A stretch of 19,725 nt of DNA from Flavobacteriales bacterium UBA4660 (GTDB lineage Bacteria > Bacteroidota > Bacteroidia > Flavobacteriales_D > Sanyastnellaceae): positions 21,393 to 41,117 of the forward strand of contig DHLU01000041.1 of the NCBI GenBank assembly GCA_002405435.1, given 5' to 3'. Both the position numbers and the translations under genes were made by a program. Shown one piece after another: positions 6,987 through 14,651 of this stretch. Below the pieces are notes generated by a model that ran no database searches, was not told the DNA's origin, and was given only the letters and a program-made list of their open reading frames with translations. How positions within the stretch are numbered: the stretch's first letter is position 1; each line of letters starts with the position of its first letter.

Positions 6987-7973
6987 CGCCGCCTCTTCAA
7001 TGGCTTCTTCAATCGGCGCAAAGGCAAGGCCGGTAGCGCGTTGAATTTTTGTATTGTCGTAGGAGACCTGCAGTCCGGTGTTGAATACAGACTCTGCGGT
7101 GATGTCGGCTTTCTTGCCGGTAAAGACTTCCCGGAGCCAGTGGCCGGCGATAGCCAGGTGCAGCAACCATCCGGGCGCATGGCGTTGCGGAGCGCGCCGC
7201 TCCAGTGCATGGCAGATGAGACGGCACAGCGTAGCGTAAGACAAGTTGGCTCCCACACAGGTATAGCGCTCACCGGTTTGGGCGCCTGATAGCAGCGCGA
7301 TGGAAAACCGAGCAAGGTCTGACGCGCCGGTAAACCCCGATTGTCCTTCGCTGTAGAAAGGCAGCCCCCTGTCGAGCAGCGTCACCAGGGCATTGCTGCT
7401 TCGGCCCGGCTCGCCGGCACCCAGCACCACCCCCGGATTGACAACAAAGGCATTGAGCCCCTCCTCTATCGCCCGGAAGACCTCCATTTCGGCCAGGTGT
7501 TTAGACAGCGCATAATGCGTGTGTGGAAGTGCGCTGCGCCAGGGGTCTGACTCGCGCACCACGTCGCCGCTGGCAGGGCGTCCCAGTGCTGCAATCGAGC
7601 TCACATGGGCAAACCGCGTTACCCCGAGTTGCGAAGCCACTTCCAATGCGCAGGTGGTACCCGCTACATTCACCCGGTACATCCAGGCCCGGTCTTTACG
7701 GTGGTAAGAAACCACGCCGGCCGCGTGCATCACGGTATGGCACCCCGCCATAGCCGTTGCCAGCGCCTCAGGATCCAGCACATCTCCCTCAGACCAGGCA
7801 AGTTGGGCGTAAAGTGCGGATCCCGCGGCCGGGTCGAGATGCAGAAAAATACGCCTAACCCATGCGCGCGGCTCATCGCCCCGCACAAGGCAACGTACCG
7901 GCATGCCTTGCCTCGCCGCTTCAAAAGCCAAGTGGCTGCCAACCAGGCCCCCGGCACCGGTGATCAATATCAT
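6948..7973 (-). CDS. NAD-dependent epimerase/dehydratase, extended SDR (341 aa)
   Basis: This is a cytoplasmic oxidoreductase of the extended short-chain dehydrogenase family. The Rossmann glycine motif GAGGLVGSH (Gly6, Gly9, Gly12) sits right at the N-terminus. HAAGVVSY follows near 83, then HVSSIAALG (Ser125/Ser126) and the catalytic YALSK (Tyr154, Lys158). NPGVVLGAGE near 179 and FTGASDLARF near 214 match nucleoside-diphosphate-sugar epimerase and dihydroflavonol-reductase-like members. The substrate cannot be read from sequence; a sugar nucleotide or a steroid/flavonoid-like ketone are both known for close families. Its final codons overlap the convergent DUF4296 gene by 39 bases. The start ATG is fixed by the glycine motif and has TACTTTCG five bases before it. 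Confidence 0.9.
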   Translation of the reverse strand: MILITGAGGLVGSHLAFEAARQGMPVRCLVRGDEPRAWVRRIFLHLDPAAGSALYAQLAWSEGDVLDPEALATAMAGCHTVMHAAGVVSYHRKDRAWMYRVNVAGTTCALEVASQLGVTRFAHVSSIAALGRPASGDVVRESDPWRSALPHTHYALSKHLAEMEVFRAIEEGLNAFVVNPGVVLGAGEPGRSSNALVTLLDRGLPFYSEGQSGFTGASDLARFSIALLSGAQTGERYTCVGANLSYATLCRLICHALERRAPQRHAPGWLLHLAIAGHWLREVFTGKKADITAESVFNTGLQVSYDNTKIQRATGLAFAPIEEAIEEAALFHRRVARGLLQ

Positions 7974-7978
7974 GACGG

Positions 7979-7986
7979 CGAAAGTA
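7979..7986 (-). promoter_or_regulatory. -7-like element abutting the epimerase start
   Basis: On the minus strand TACTTTCG ends five bases before the ATG, identical to the element before the barrel-like gene. No TTG is visible 17-23 bases upstream of it, so the promoter call rests on the -7 alone. Confidence 0.35.
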
Positions 7987-8051
7987 CCCTCATTCTACCC
8001 ACATGCGGCAGCGCAGGTGCGTGAGATGAAAAAGAAACGGCCCGGGGAAAT

Positions 8052-8059
8052 TACCTTTG
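8052..8059 (+). promoter_or_regulatory. -7-like element and Shine-Dalgarno-like leader of trhO
   Basis: TACCTTTG is a perfect TAnnTTTG match 31 bases before the trhO ATG; no -33 TTTG is seen. A purine run GGAAGGAAG at 8070-8078, 12 bases before the ATG, is the closest thing to a Shine-Dalgarno sequence found in the window. Confidence 0.4.
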
Positions 8060-8090
8060 TCCAGCGCCAGGAAGGAAGCCGCAACCCAAG

Positions 8091-9146
8091 ATGAAAAAGC
8101 TGTACAACACGGTAGACAAGCGCATACTGAAAGAGCAGATCGCACAGAGCGCGGTGAAGCGCACCACCCTGTCGTTCTATAAATACTGGCCCATCCGACA
8201 GCCGGCTTTCTTCCGAGATTACCTCTACGAACACTGGAGTGAGCTTGGCGTGTTGGGCAGAATTTATGTGTCTGCCGAAGGAATCAACGCCCAACTCAGT
8301 GTGCCCGATGAAAACTTCGACCGCTTCAGGGAAGACCTTTTTTCCGTTTCCTTTCTCGACGGTGTCCGGCTCAACATCGCGGTCAGGCAAGACAACCGCG
8401 CTTTCTTCAAACTGATTATAAAAGTCAGGCGCAAGATTGTAGCAGACGGCATTGACGACCCCTCCTTCAATCCGGCTAACACCGGTGTTCACCTGAGCGC
8501 AGAAAAGTTCAATGAGCTGGCCACGCGTGAAGGCACCATTCTCATTGACATGCGCAACCATTACGAAAGTGAGGTAGGCCATTTTAAGGGAGCCGTCTGT
8601 CCCGATGCCGACACGTTCCGCGACGAAATTGCAATGGTGGAAAAGATGCTGGAGGGCAAAGAGAACAACAACATCGTTATGTACTGTACGGGTGGAATCC
8701 GATGTGAAAAGGCCTCGGCCTATCTCAAGCACAAGGGTTTTCCACACGTACACCAGTTGGAGGGGGGCATCATCAAGTACGCCCGTGACGTGAGGGAGGC
8801 GGGACTGGAAAACCTGTTCGTCGGGGTGAATTTTGTATTTGATGAAAGGTTGGCTGAGCGGATCTCAGCAGACGTCATTGCGCGCTGTCATCAGTGCGGA
8901 AACCCCTATGACCAGCACAAAAACTGCAAAAACGAGGCTTGCCACCTCTTGTTTATCCAGTGCCCGGCTTGCGCTCAAGCCTTCGAAGACTGCTGCTCAG
9001 CGGATTGCCGGCACACCGCAAGCCTGCCGGAAGAGGCGCAGCGTGCCTTGCGTCGGGAAAAACGAACCCCGCGCAACATCTACCGCAAGGGGCGCAGCGA
9101 AAACCTGAAATACAAACCTGCAATGCCCGGGGAAAACCAACCCTGA
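8091..9146 (+). CDS. trhO: tRNA uridine(34) hydroxylase TrhO, rhodanese domain (351 aa)
   Basis: TrhO (formerly YceA) installs 5-hydroxyuridine at wobble position 34 of certain tRNAs using prephenate-derived chemistry. The N-terminal acylphosphatase-like domain includes GRIYVSAEGINAQLS near residue 56. The rhodanese domain (about 135-240) carries the active-site loop YCTGGIRCEKAS with Cys199, the characteristic TrhO loop rather than a typical sulfurtransferase one. The C-terminal part is cysteine-rich (CHQCG at 266-270, then Cys279, 284, 291, 294, 301, 302, 306), probably binding zinc, followed by a basic tail with the RNIYRKGR stretch. Length agrees with the longer Bacteroidota/proteobacterial form. 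The fused E1 gene begins 27 bases after its stop, on the same strand. Confidence 0.93.
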   Translation: MKKLYNTVDKRILKEQIAQSAVKRTTLSFYKYWPIRQPAFFRDYLYEHWSELGVLGRIYVSAEGINAQLSVPDENFDRFREDLFSVSFLDGVRLNIAVRQDNRAFFKLIIKVRRKIVADGIDDPSFNPANTGVHLSAEKFNELATREGTILIDMRNHYESEVGHFKGAVCPDADTFRDEIAMVEKMLEGKENNNIVMYCTGGIRCEKASAYLKHKGFPHVHQLEGGIIKYARDVREAGLENLFVGVNFVFDERLAERISADVIARCHQCGNPYDQHKNCKNEACHLLFIQCPACAQAFEDCCSADCRHTASLPEEAQRALRREKRTPRNIYRKGRSENLKYKPAMPGENQP

Positions 9147-9158
9147 GGCGGCACTGCG

Positions 9159-9166
9159 TAATTTCG
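9159..9166 (+). promoter_or_regulatory. -7-like element before the fused E1 gene
   Basis: TAATTTCG ends seven bases before the ATG at 9174, in the 27-base gap after trhO. It matches the TAnnTTCG form seen elsewhere in the window. No -33 TTG is visible at the expected distance. Confidence 0.3.
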
Positions 9167-9173
9167 CAGCGAC

Positions 9174-11582
9174 ATGGTGTACACATCCCAAACCCCCGAA
9201 TCTGACCTCACCGAAGAAAAACTCCGGCTACAGCTGGTTGAAGACTACCGCCTGGCCTGTGTGTCAAGGGAGATGTCGCTCCTGGGCAGGAAGGAAGTGC
9301 TTACAGGAAAAGCCAAGTTCGGCATATTCGGAGACGGAAAGGAAGTGGCGCAGCTTGCCATGGCCAGGCATTTCAGGCCCGGAGACTGGCGCAGCGGATA
9401 TTACCGCGACCAGACCTTTATGATGTGTATCGGCGCCCTGACGGTCAGGCAGTATTTCGCAGCACTGTATGCGGATACTGATACCGGACGCGAACCCGCG
9501 AGCGGAGGCAGGCAGATGGGAGGGCACTATGCCACGCGGTTTCTCAATGATGACTTTTCCTGGAAAAATGTATCGGAAATAAAAAATTCATCCGGAGATA
9601 TTTCCCCTACCGCCGGGCAAATGCCGAGGCTGCTCGGACTGGCTCTGGCCAGCAAGGTATACCGCCAGAATCCGCTGCTCAGCGATTGGACCAGTTTCAG
9701 CCGGCAGGGGAATGAAGTAGCATTCGGTACCATCGGCGACGCCAGCACTTCAGAAGGACTGTTTTGGGAAACGATGAATGCCGCCGCGGTGATGGGGGTC
9801 CCGCTCTGCATGAGTGTGTGGGATGACGGCTGGGGCATTTCTGTGCCCAAAAAGTTTCAGACCGTCAAGGAGAGCATCAGCGAAGCGTTGTCGGGATTTG
9901 AAAAAACCGCAGGGGGCAACGGAATAAAAATTTTCCGGGCGAAAGGCTGGAACTACCCAGCGTTGCTGGTGACCTATGACAAGGCCGTGGCCTATTCCAG
10001 GGAGCATCATGTGCCCACCCTGGTGCACGTCGAAGAAATCACCCAGCCACAGGGTCACAGCACCAGTGGCTCGCATGAACGATACAAGTCGAAAGAGCTG
10101 CTGCGCTGGTATGAAGAGTATGACTGCCTGGTGCAGTTGCGCGCATTTATCGCCATGGAGGGTGCGGCCACCGAAAAAGAGCTGGATGATATCAGGGAGG
10201 AGGCGCGTCAGCATGTGCGGGCGGAGCAGAAGGCAGCCTGGAGTGAATTCAGGGCAGCCATAGATGCCGATAAGGTCCAGGCGGTGAACCTGATTGCGCG
10301 CCTGGCGAAGGATGGCGAACGCGCTGATGTCGCGCAACTCGCGGAAGCGCTCGACAAAACAGCCGATTGTATTCGCAAAGACATTGTGTCTGCGGCTGCG
10401 CGCGCCCTCGCGCTTACGCGCGGTTTCCAGGCGCCCGGGCGCGCAGCGCTGCAGGAGTGGCTTAACGGGCTTCGCCGGCAATGTGAGCGGCGCTATTCGG
10501 GTCTGCTCTACAGCGAGTCTCCCTGGAGGGCCTCGCAGGTGCAGGAGATAAAACCCGCATACCCACCCGACGCAGAAGCTGTTGACGGACGTATCATACT
10601 GCGCGACAACTGGGACTACCAGCTCAAGCACCGCCCCGAGCTTATGATATTCGGAGAAGACGTGGGGAAGATCGGCGGCGTCAACCAGACGTGCGAAGGG
10701 CTTCAGGACAAGTACGGCGAACTCCGTGTCGGTGATACCGGTATCCGGGAAGCCACTATTGTCGGGCAGGGGATTGGCATGGCGATGCGCGGACTTCGTC
10801 CGGTAGCCGAAATCCAATACCTCGACTACATCTATTATGCCCTGCAGATTATGCGAGACGACCTGAGCAGCGTGCTTTACAGGACGGCAGGCGGTCAAAA
10901 GGCGCCCCTTATTATCTCTACCCGGGGACACCGGCTGGAAGGTGTCTGGCATGCCGGCAGCCCCATGGGTGCCATCATCAACAGTGTGCGGGGTATGCTG
11001 GTCTGCGTTCCGCGCAATATGACGCAGGCAGCAGGCATGTACAATACCCTGCTGCAAAGTGATGAGCCCGCGCTGGTGGTCGAATGCCTCAATGGCTATC
11101 GCTCCAAAGAGCCGAAGCCCTCTAACCTGGGCGAGTTCACCATTCCTGTTGGCGTGGCGGAAGTGGTGCGTGAAGGAACCGATATCACCATCCTTTCGTA
11201 TGGTTCCACATTTAACCTTTGCCAGTCGGCAGCCACGTTGCTGGCCGAAGCGGGCATTGCCGCAGAACTGGTCGATGCGCGTTGTCTGTTGCCGTTTGAT
11301 ACTACGGGGGTATGTGGCGCGTCGGTGAGGAAAACCGGCCGGTTGCTGGTGGTCGACGAAGATGTGCCCGGCGGCGCCAGCGCCTACATGCTCGAGCGAT
11401 TATTCGCGGAGCAGGACCTTTATCATTTGCTTGACAGCCCTCCCGTTACCCTCAGTGCAAAACCACATTTACCGGCTTACGGCACCGATGGCGACTATTT
11501 TTCCAAGCCTTCGGTGGAAGACATTGTGGATGCCGTTTGGAATATCATGGCAGAAGCAGACCCGCGCCGCTTCGCCACCTGA
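9174..11582 (+). CDS. Fused alpha/beta E1 of a branched-chain 2-oxoacid dehydrogenase-type complex (802 aa)
   Basis: This thiamine-diphosphate enzyme decarboxylates a 2-oxoacid (probably 2-oxoisovalerate-type, possibly pyruvate) and hands the acyl group to a lipoyl E2, which is not in this window. The alpha half (about 20-325) has GDWRSGYYRDQTF near 70, the diphosphate-binding motif GDASTSEG at 188-195 ending near Asn202, and the HSTSGSHERYK loop at 296-305. That loop matches the regulatory/active-site loop of E1-alpha. The beta half (about 470-800) has MIFGEDVGKIGGV near 491, EIQYLDYIYYALQIM and DARCLLPFDT. A helical linker of about 140 residues joins them. Two core positions differ from textbook E1-alpha: GDG is GDA, and the NNG metal-ligand region reads DDGWGIS (217-223). 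Both may be normal for this fused Bacteroidota family. ATG 9174 starts 27 bases after trhO. Confidence 0.9.
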   Translation: MVYTSQTPESDLTEEKLRLQLVEDYRLACVSREMSLLGRKEVLTGKAKFGIFGDGKEVAQLAMARHFRPGDWRSGYYRDQTFMMCIGALTVRQYFAALYADTDTGREPASGGRQMGGHYATRFLNDDFSWKNVSEIKNSSGDISPTAGQMPRLLGLALASKVYRQNPLLSDWTSFSRQGNEVAFGTIGDASTSEGLFWETMNAAAVMGVPLCMSVWDDGWGISVPKKFQTVKESISEALSGFEKTAGGNGIKIFRAKGWNYPALLVTYDKAVAYSREHHVPTLVHVEEITQPQGHSTSGSHERYKSKELLRWYEEYDCLVQLRAFIAMEGAATEKELDDIREEARQHVRAEQKAAWSEFRAAIDADKVQAVNLIARLAKDGERADVAQLAEALDKTADCIRKDIVSAAARALALTRGFQAPGRAALQEWLNGLRRQCERRYSGLLYSESPWRASQVQEIKPAYPPDAEAVDGRIILRDNWDYQLKHRPELMIFGEDVGKIGGVNQTCEGLQDKYGELRVGDTGIREATIVGQGIGMAMRGLRPVAEIQYLDYIYYALQIMRDDLSSVLYRTAGGQKAPLIISTRGHRLEGVWHAGSPMGAIINSVRGMLVCVPRNMTQAAGMYNTLLQSDEPALVVECLNGYRSKEPKPSNLGEFTIPVGVAEVVREGTDITILSYGSTFNLCQSAATLLAEAGIAAELVDARCLLPFDTTGVCGASVRKTGRLLVVDEDVPGGASAYMLERLFAEQDLYHLLDSPPVTLSAKPHLPAYGTDGDYFSKPSVEDIVDAVWNIMAEADPRRFAT

Positions 11583-11588
11583 ATCAAC

Positions 11589-11608
11589 CCGCGCCCGGCT
11601 GGGCGCGG
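11589..11608 (+). terminator. GC-rich hairpin after the fused E1 gene
   Basis: A perfect eight-base stem, CCGCGCCC paired with GGGCGCGG around a GGCT loop, begins seven bases after the E1 stop codon. Only three T residues follow within a few bases, so it lacks a proper U tract. It may act as a weak terminator or an mRNA 3'-end stabiliser. Confidence 0.4.
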
Positions 11609-11639
11609 CAGATTTCCCGCTGTGCGGAGGCATTCTCAC

Positions 11640-11647
11640 TATTTTCG
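11640..11647 (+). promoter_or_regulatory. -7-like element upstream of the TonB-dependent receptor
   Basis: TATTTTCG lies 25 bases before the receptor ATG, downstream of the E1 hairpin. It matches TAnnTTTG except for C in place of the last T. No clear -33 TTG is present. Confidence 0.25.
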
Positions 11648-11672
11648 CCCTAGCACCGCAGGGTGTCCGCCT

Positions 11673-14543
11673 ATGAAAGTATGGATAGCAGGCATGGCGT
11701 TTTTGGCGTTCATGACTTCAAGCGCCAGCGCTCAACACATCAGGGGAAAGGTCATTGACAGTGACAATGGAGAACCATTGTTCGCAGCATCTGTCGTGGA
11801 AAAAGGCACAGGAAATGGCGCGACTACCGACTTTGAAGGCGAGTTTTCACTGGTCGTGAACCACCTGCCCGCCACCCTGGTCGTGCAGTACCTGGGTTAT
11901 GCCACGCAGGAGGTAATGGTGCAGCAGGCATCGGGCCGAATCACAGTCAGAATGAAGGCGGAAGACACCGAGATTGGCGGGGTAACCGTTACCGGAGAAC
12001 GCATTACCGAAAAGCAAAAAAAATCGCCGCTGACCGTAGAGAGCATGGACCTGCTGGCCATTAAGGAGTGTCCAACAGGCAACTTCTATGAAGGACTGGG
12101 AAACCTCAAGGGGGTTGACCTCACGACAGCGAGTCTGGGCTTCAGGATCATCAATACACGCGGGTTCAACTCAACGTCTCCCGTCAGGTCACTGCAGGTT
12201 ATTGACGGGATCGACAACCAGAGCCCGGGCCTCAACTTTTCGCTGGGTAATTTTCTCGGCGCCTGCGATCCCGATGTGAAATCCTGCGACATCATTGCCG
12301 GAGCCAGCAGCGCTTTCTATGGACCGGGCGCATTCAACGGGGTAATCAGCATGGAGACAAAATCACCCTTTGTATTCCCCGGATTCTCCTACAACGTCAA
12401 GATGGGTGAGCGCCGACTGTTTGAGCAGGGCTTCCGTTTTGCTGAGGTGCTGCGCAATAGAGACGGACACGATGCGGTGGGTTATAAGGTAAACTTTTTC
12501 CTCATGCGCGCCTACGACTGGGAGGCAACCAACTATGGGCCGGTCTATGACGGGGAGTCTGACGCCAGTAATCCGGGCCGATTTGATGCGGTGAACATAT
12601 ACGGGGATGAGTATTTCGCGGCCAACGACTACCGCACCGCTGCACCCTGGGGCAATTACCGCGGACTCGAGCTTTTTCACCGCACGGGCTACCGCGAGTC
12701 TGACCTGGTTGACTACAACACCCGGAACCTGAAGGCCAATGCCGCGGCACATATTCGGCTCAACCCCGAAAAGACATTTGAAAGTCCGGAACTGGTAATC
12801 GCGTGTAACCTGGGAAACGGTAACACGGTATTTCAGGGAGACAACCGCTTCGCGCTGCGCGATATATCCTTTGTTCAGCAAAAGGTGGAGCTGCGTAAAA
12901 AAGACGATTGGTTTATCCGCGCCTACCGCACCGCTGAGGATGCAGGAAGAAGCTACGACCCCTATGCCACGGCGCTTCGGCTGCTGAATGCGGCTCGCAG
13001 CAACGAGGACTGGGCGCAGGTGTATGTCAAATACTGGAATGACAGCATCAAAGACCGGCTTGACGACGCGGGCTATCCGCTGCTTGAACAGAACCCTGAC
13101 TGGCAACCGGGCGATCCACTCGAAACATATTTCCTGCCCTACAGTTATGAAAACCTCGACGCATGGCTCGATGACAATGCCGACTCCCTTTCGTATTGGC
13201 ACGACCAGGTAGCGCAGTGGACCAACAGTGGCAACGCGAATATCCCCGGCATCCCGCAAACCGGCTATTTTGAGCCGGGAAGCTCCGCGTTTCAGCAAAA
13301 CTTTAATCGCCTGATCAGTGCCAGAAACAACGACAGCGAAGAGGGCACTCGTTTTTACGACAAGAGTAAACTCTACCATGTAGCCGCGGAGAAGGTTTTC
13401 AGGCCGCGGTTTGCCGATGAACTGCGGGTTGGCGGGAATATGCGTTGGTATACCCCGCAGAGTGACGGCACCATTTTCAGTGACTCGCTGATTTGGCGCG
13501 TTGACGGCACTGACTCCGTGCGGGTCAGAAACCGCATAGTCAACAGTGAATACGGGATCTACGCCGGTGTGGAGGAAAAACTGGTGGAAGACAGGCTGAT
13601 ACTCAATGCGACGCTGCGGATGGACAAAAACCAGAATTTTGACCCTGTCTTTACGCCGGCAGCGAGCGCCGTGTACAGCGTGCATGACGATATATTCCTT
13701 CGCTTGTCTTTTTCTTCAGGCGTGAGAAACCCCACCCTTACCGACCAATATCTCTACCTCAATGTCGGTCCGGCTATTCTGAGCGGCAATCTCAACGGAG
13801 CCGACAGCCTCATCACCTTGGCCAGTTTCTACGATTACCGCTCAACGCTTAACCCCGACACGGTTAGCTACTTCAACATTGATCCGATACGGCCGGAACA
13901 GGCGAGGACCCTTGAGGCCGGAGTCAGGGGAAGTTTTGGAGACAGGCTCTATGCAGACTTCAATGCCTATACTACCTGGTACCGCGATTTTATCGGATTT
14001 AACATTGGCATAGACGCAACCTTTGACCCGGGAACAGGGCTGCCGGAAGACATACAGGTGTACCGCTACTCGGCGAACTCACGGGCGCTGGTGCGGACGA
14101 GCGGGCTGGGTGTTGGGCTCAATTATTACCTCGGCGACTACCTAACGCTTTCGGGAAACTACAACTGGAACAAGCTGCTGAAAACCGACGAGGATGACCC
14201 AATCATTCCCGCCTTCAACACCCCGGAGCACAAGTTTAACCTCGGCCTTACCGGTCGTGGGTATGCTGCCGGCAAGCGATCGGGCAATACCCTGGGCTTT
14301 GCAGTTTTTTACAAGTGGATACAGGGGTTCCTCTTTGAGGGATCCCCCCAGTTTACCGGTTTTGTGCCTACCTACGACCTGGTAGACGCCCAGGTGAACC
14401 TGACGGTGGACGAAATTGACTGCAACTTTAAGCTGGGGTGTTCCAACCTGCTGAACAACAAAAGCATACAGACCTTTGGCGGACCAGAAATCGGAAGGCT
14501 GGCCTATTTTTCAATCGTCTACGAACTGGCCAATTTGCCCTAA
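11673..14543 (+). CDS. TonB-dependent outer-membrane receptor with carboxypeptidase-like N-terminal domain (956 aa)
   Basis: This is an outer-membrane active transporter powered by TonB/ExbBD. A signal peptide (MKVWIAGMAFLAFMTSSASA, cleavage before or after Gln21) leads into a carboxypeptidase-regulatory-like beta domain (about 22-105; IRGKVIDSDNGEPLFAASV, FEGEFSLVV, QYLGYATQEV). The plug domain follows (about 115-235), with RGFNSTS, LQVIDGIDNQSPG and IIAGASSAFYGPGAFNGVI. The rest is a 22-stranded-type barrel with many aromatic Tyr/Asp-rich loops, ending in LAYFSIVYEL. There is no SusD partner, so this is not a standard Sus pair. The cargo is unknown; the next gene, 108 bases on, is a T9SS-exported hydrolase-like protein. 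The frame is open to 11622, but ATG 11673 gives a proper signal peptide. The relaxed plug spacing and paired cysteines (GACDPDVKSCD) suggest a disulfide in an extracellular or plug loop. Confidence 0.9.
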   Translation: MKVWIAGMAFLAFMTSSASAQHIRGKVIDSDNGEPLFAASVVEKGTGNGATTDFEGEFSLVVNHLPATLVVQYLGYATQEVMVQQASGRITVRMKAEDTEIGGVTVTGERITEKQKKSPLTVESMDLLAIKECPTGNFYEGLGNLKGVDLTTASLGFRIINTRGFNSTSPVRSLQVIDGIDNQSPGLNFSLGNFLGACDPDVKSCDIIAGASSAFYGPGAFNGVISMETKSPFVFPGFSYNVKMGERRLFEQGFRFAEVLRNRDGHDAVGYKVNFFLMRAYDWEATNYGPVYDGESDASNPGRFDAVNIYGDEYFAANDYRTAAPWGNYRGLELFHRTGYRESDLVDYNTRNLKANAAAHIRLNPEKTFESPELVIACNLGNGNTVFQGDNRFALRDISFVQQKVELRKKDDWFIRAYRTAEDAGRSYDPYATALRLLNAARSNEDWAQVYVKYWNDSIKDRLDDAGYPLLEQNPDWQPGDPLETYFLPYSYENLDAWLDDNADSLSYWHDQVAQWTNSGNANIPGIPQTGYFEPGSSAFQQNFNRLISARNNDSEEGTRFYDKSKLYHVAAEKVFRPRFADELRVGGNMRWYTPQSDGTIFSDSLIWRVDGTDSVRVRNRIVNSEYGIYAGVEEKLVEDRLILNATLRMDKNQNFDPVFTPAASAVYSVHDDIFLRLSFSSGVRNPTLTDQYLYLNVGPAILSGNLNGADSLITLASFYDYRSTLNPDTVSYFNIDPIRPEQARTLEAGVRGSFGDRLYADFNAYTTWYRDFIGFNIGIDATFDPGTGLPEDIQVYRYSANSRALVRTSGLGVGLNYYLGDYLTLSGNYNWNKLLKTDEDDPIIPAFNTPEHKFNLGLTGRGYAAGKRSGNTLGFAVFYKWIQGFLFEGSPQFTGFVPTYDLVDAQVNLTVDEIDCNFKLGCSNLLNNKSIQTFGGPEIGRLAYFSIVYELANLP

Positions 14544-14651
14544 ATTTACCTCTTGAAACTTGTAACGACCGACGACCAACCGCCCATTTGCCGAACCTGA
14601 TAAGTGTGCCGTGGGTTATGAGTCACCTATACTAACTCAATACACATTCAG

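Noticed and set aside
7995..8753. 252-codon minus-strand frame over trhO
   Set aside because: It is a mirror of the trhO coding sequence; trhO has an intact active-site loop and zinc-type cysteines.
9750..11057. 435-codon open frame on the minus strand
   Set aside because: It is fully antisense to the fused E1 gene, whose motifs are clear. It has no recognisable domain, and long antisense frames are expected with this codon usage.
12363..13685. 440-codon open frame on the minus strand
   Set aside because: It lies antisense within the barrel part of the TonB-dependent receptor; composition is unlike a normal protein and no motif is seen.
14544..14651. Riboswitch or small RNA between the receptor and the T9SS protein genes
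   Set aside because: No stable stem, conserved riboswitch core or terminator is visible in this 108-base gap.
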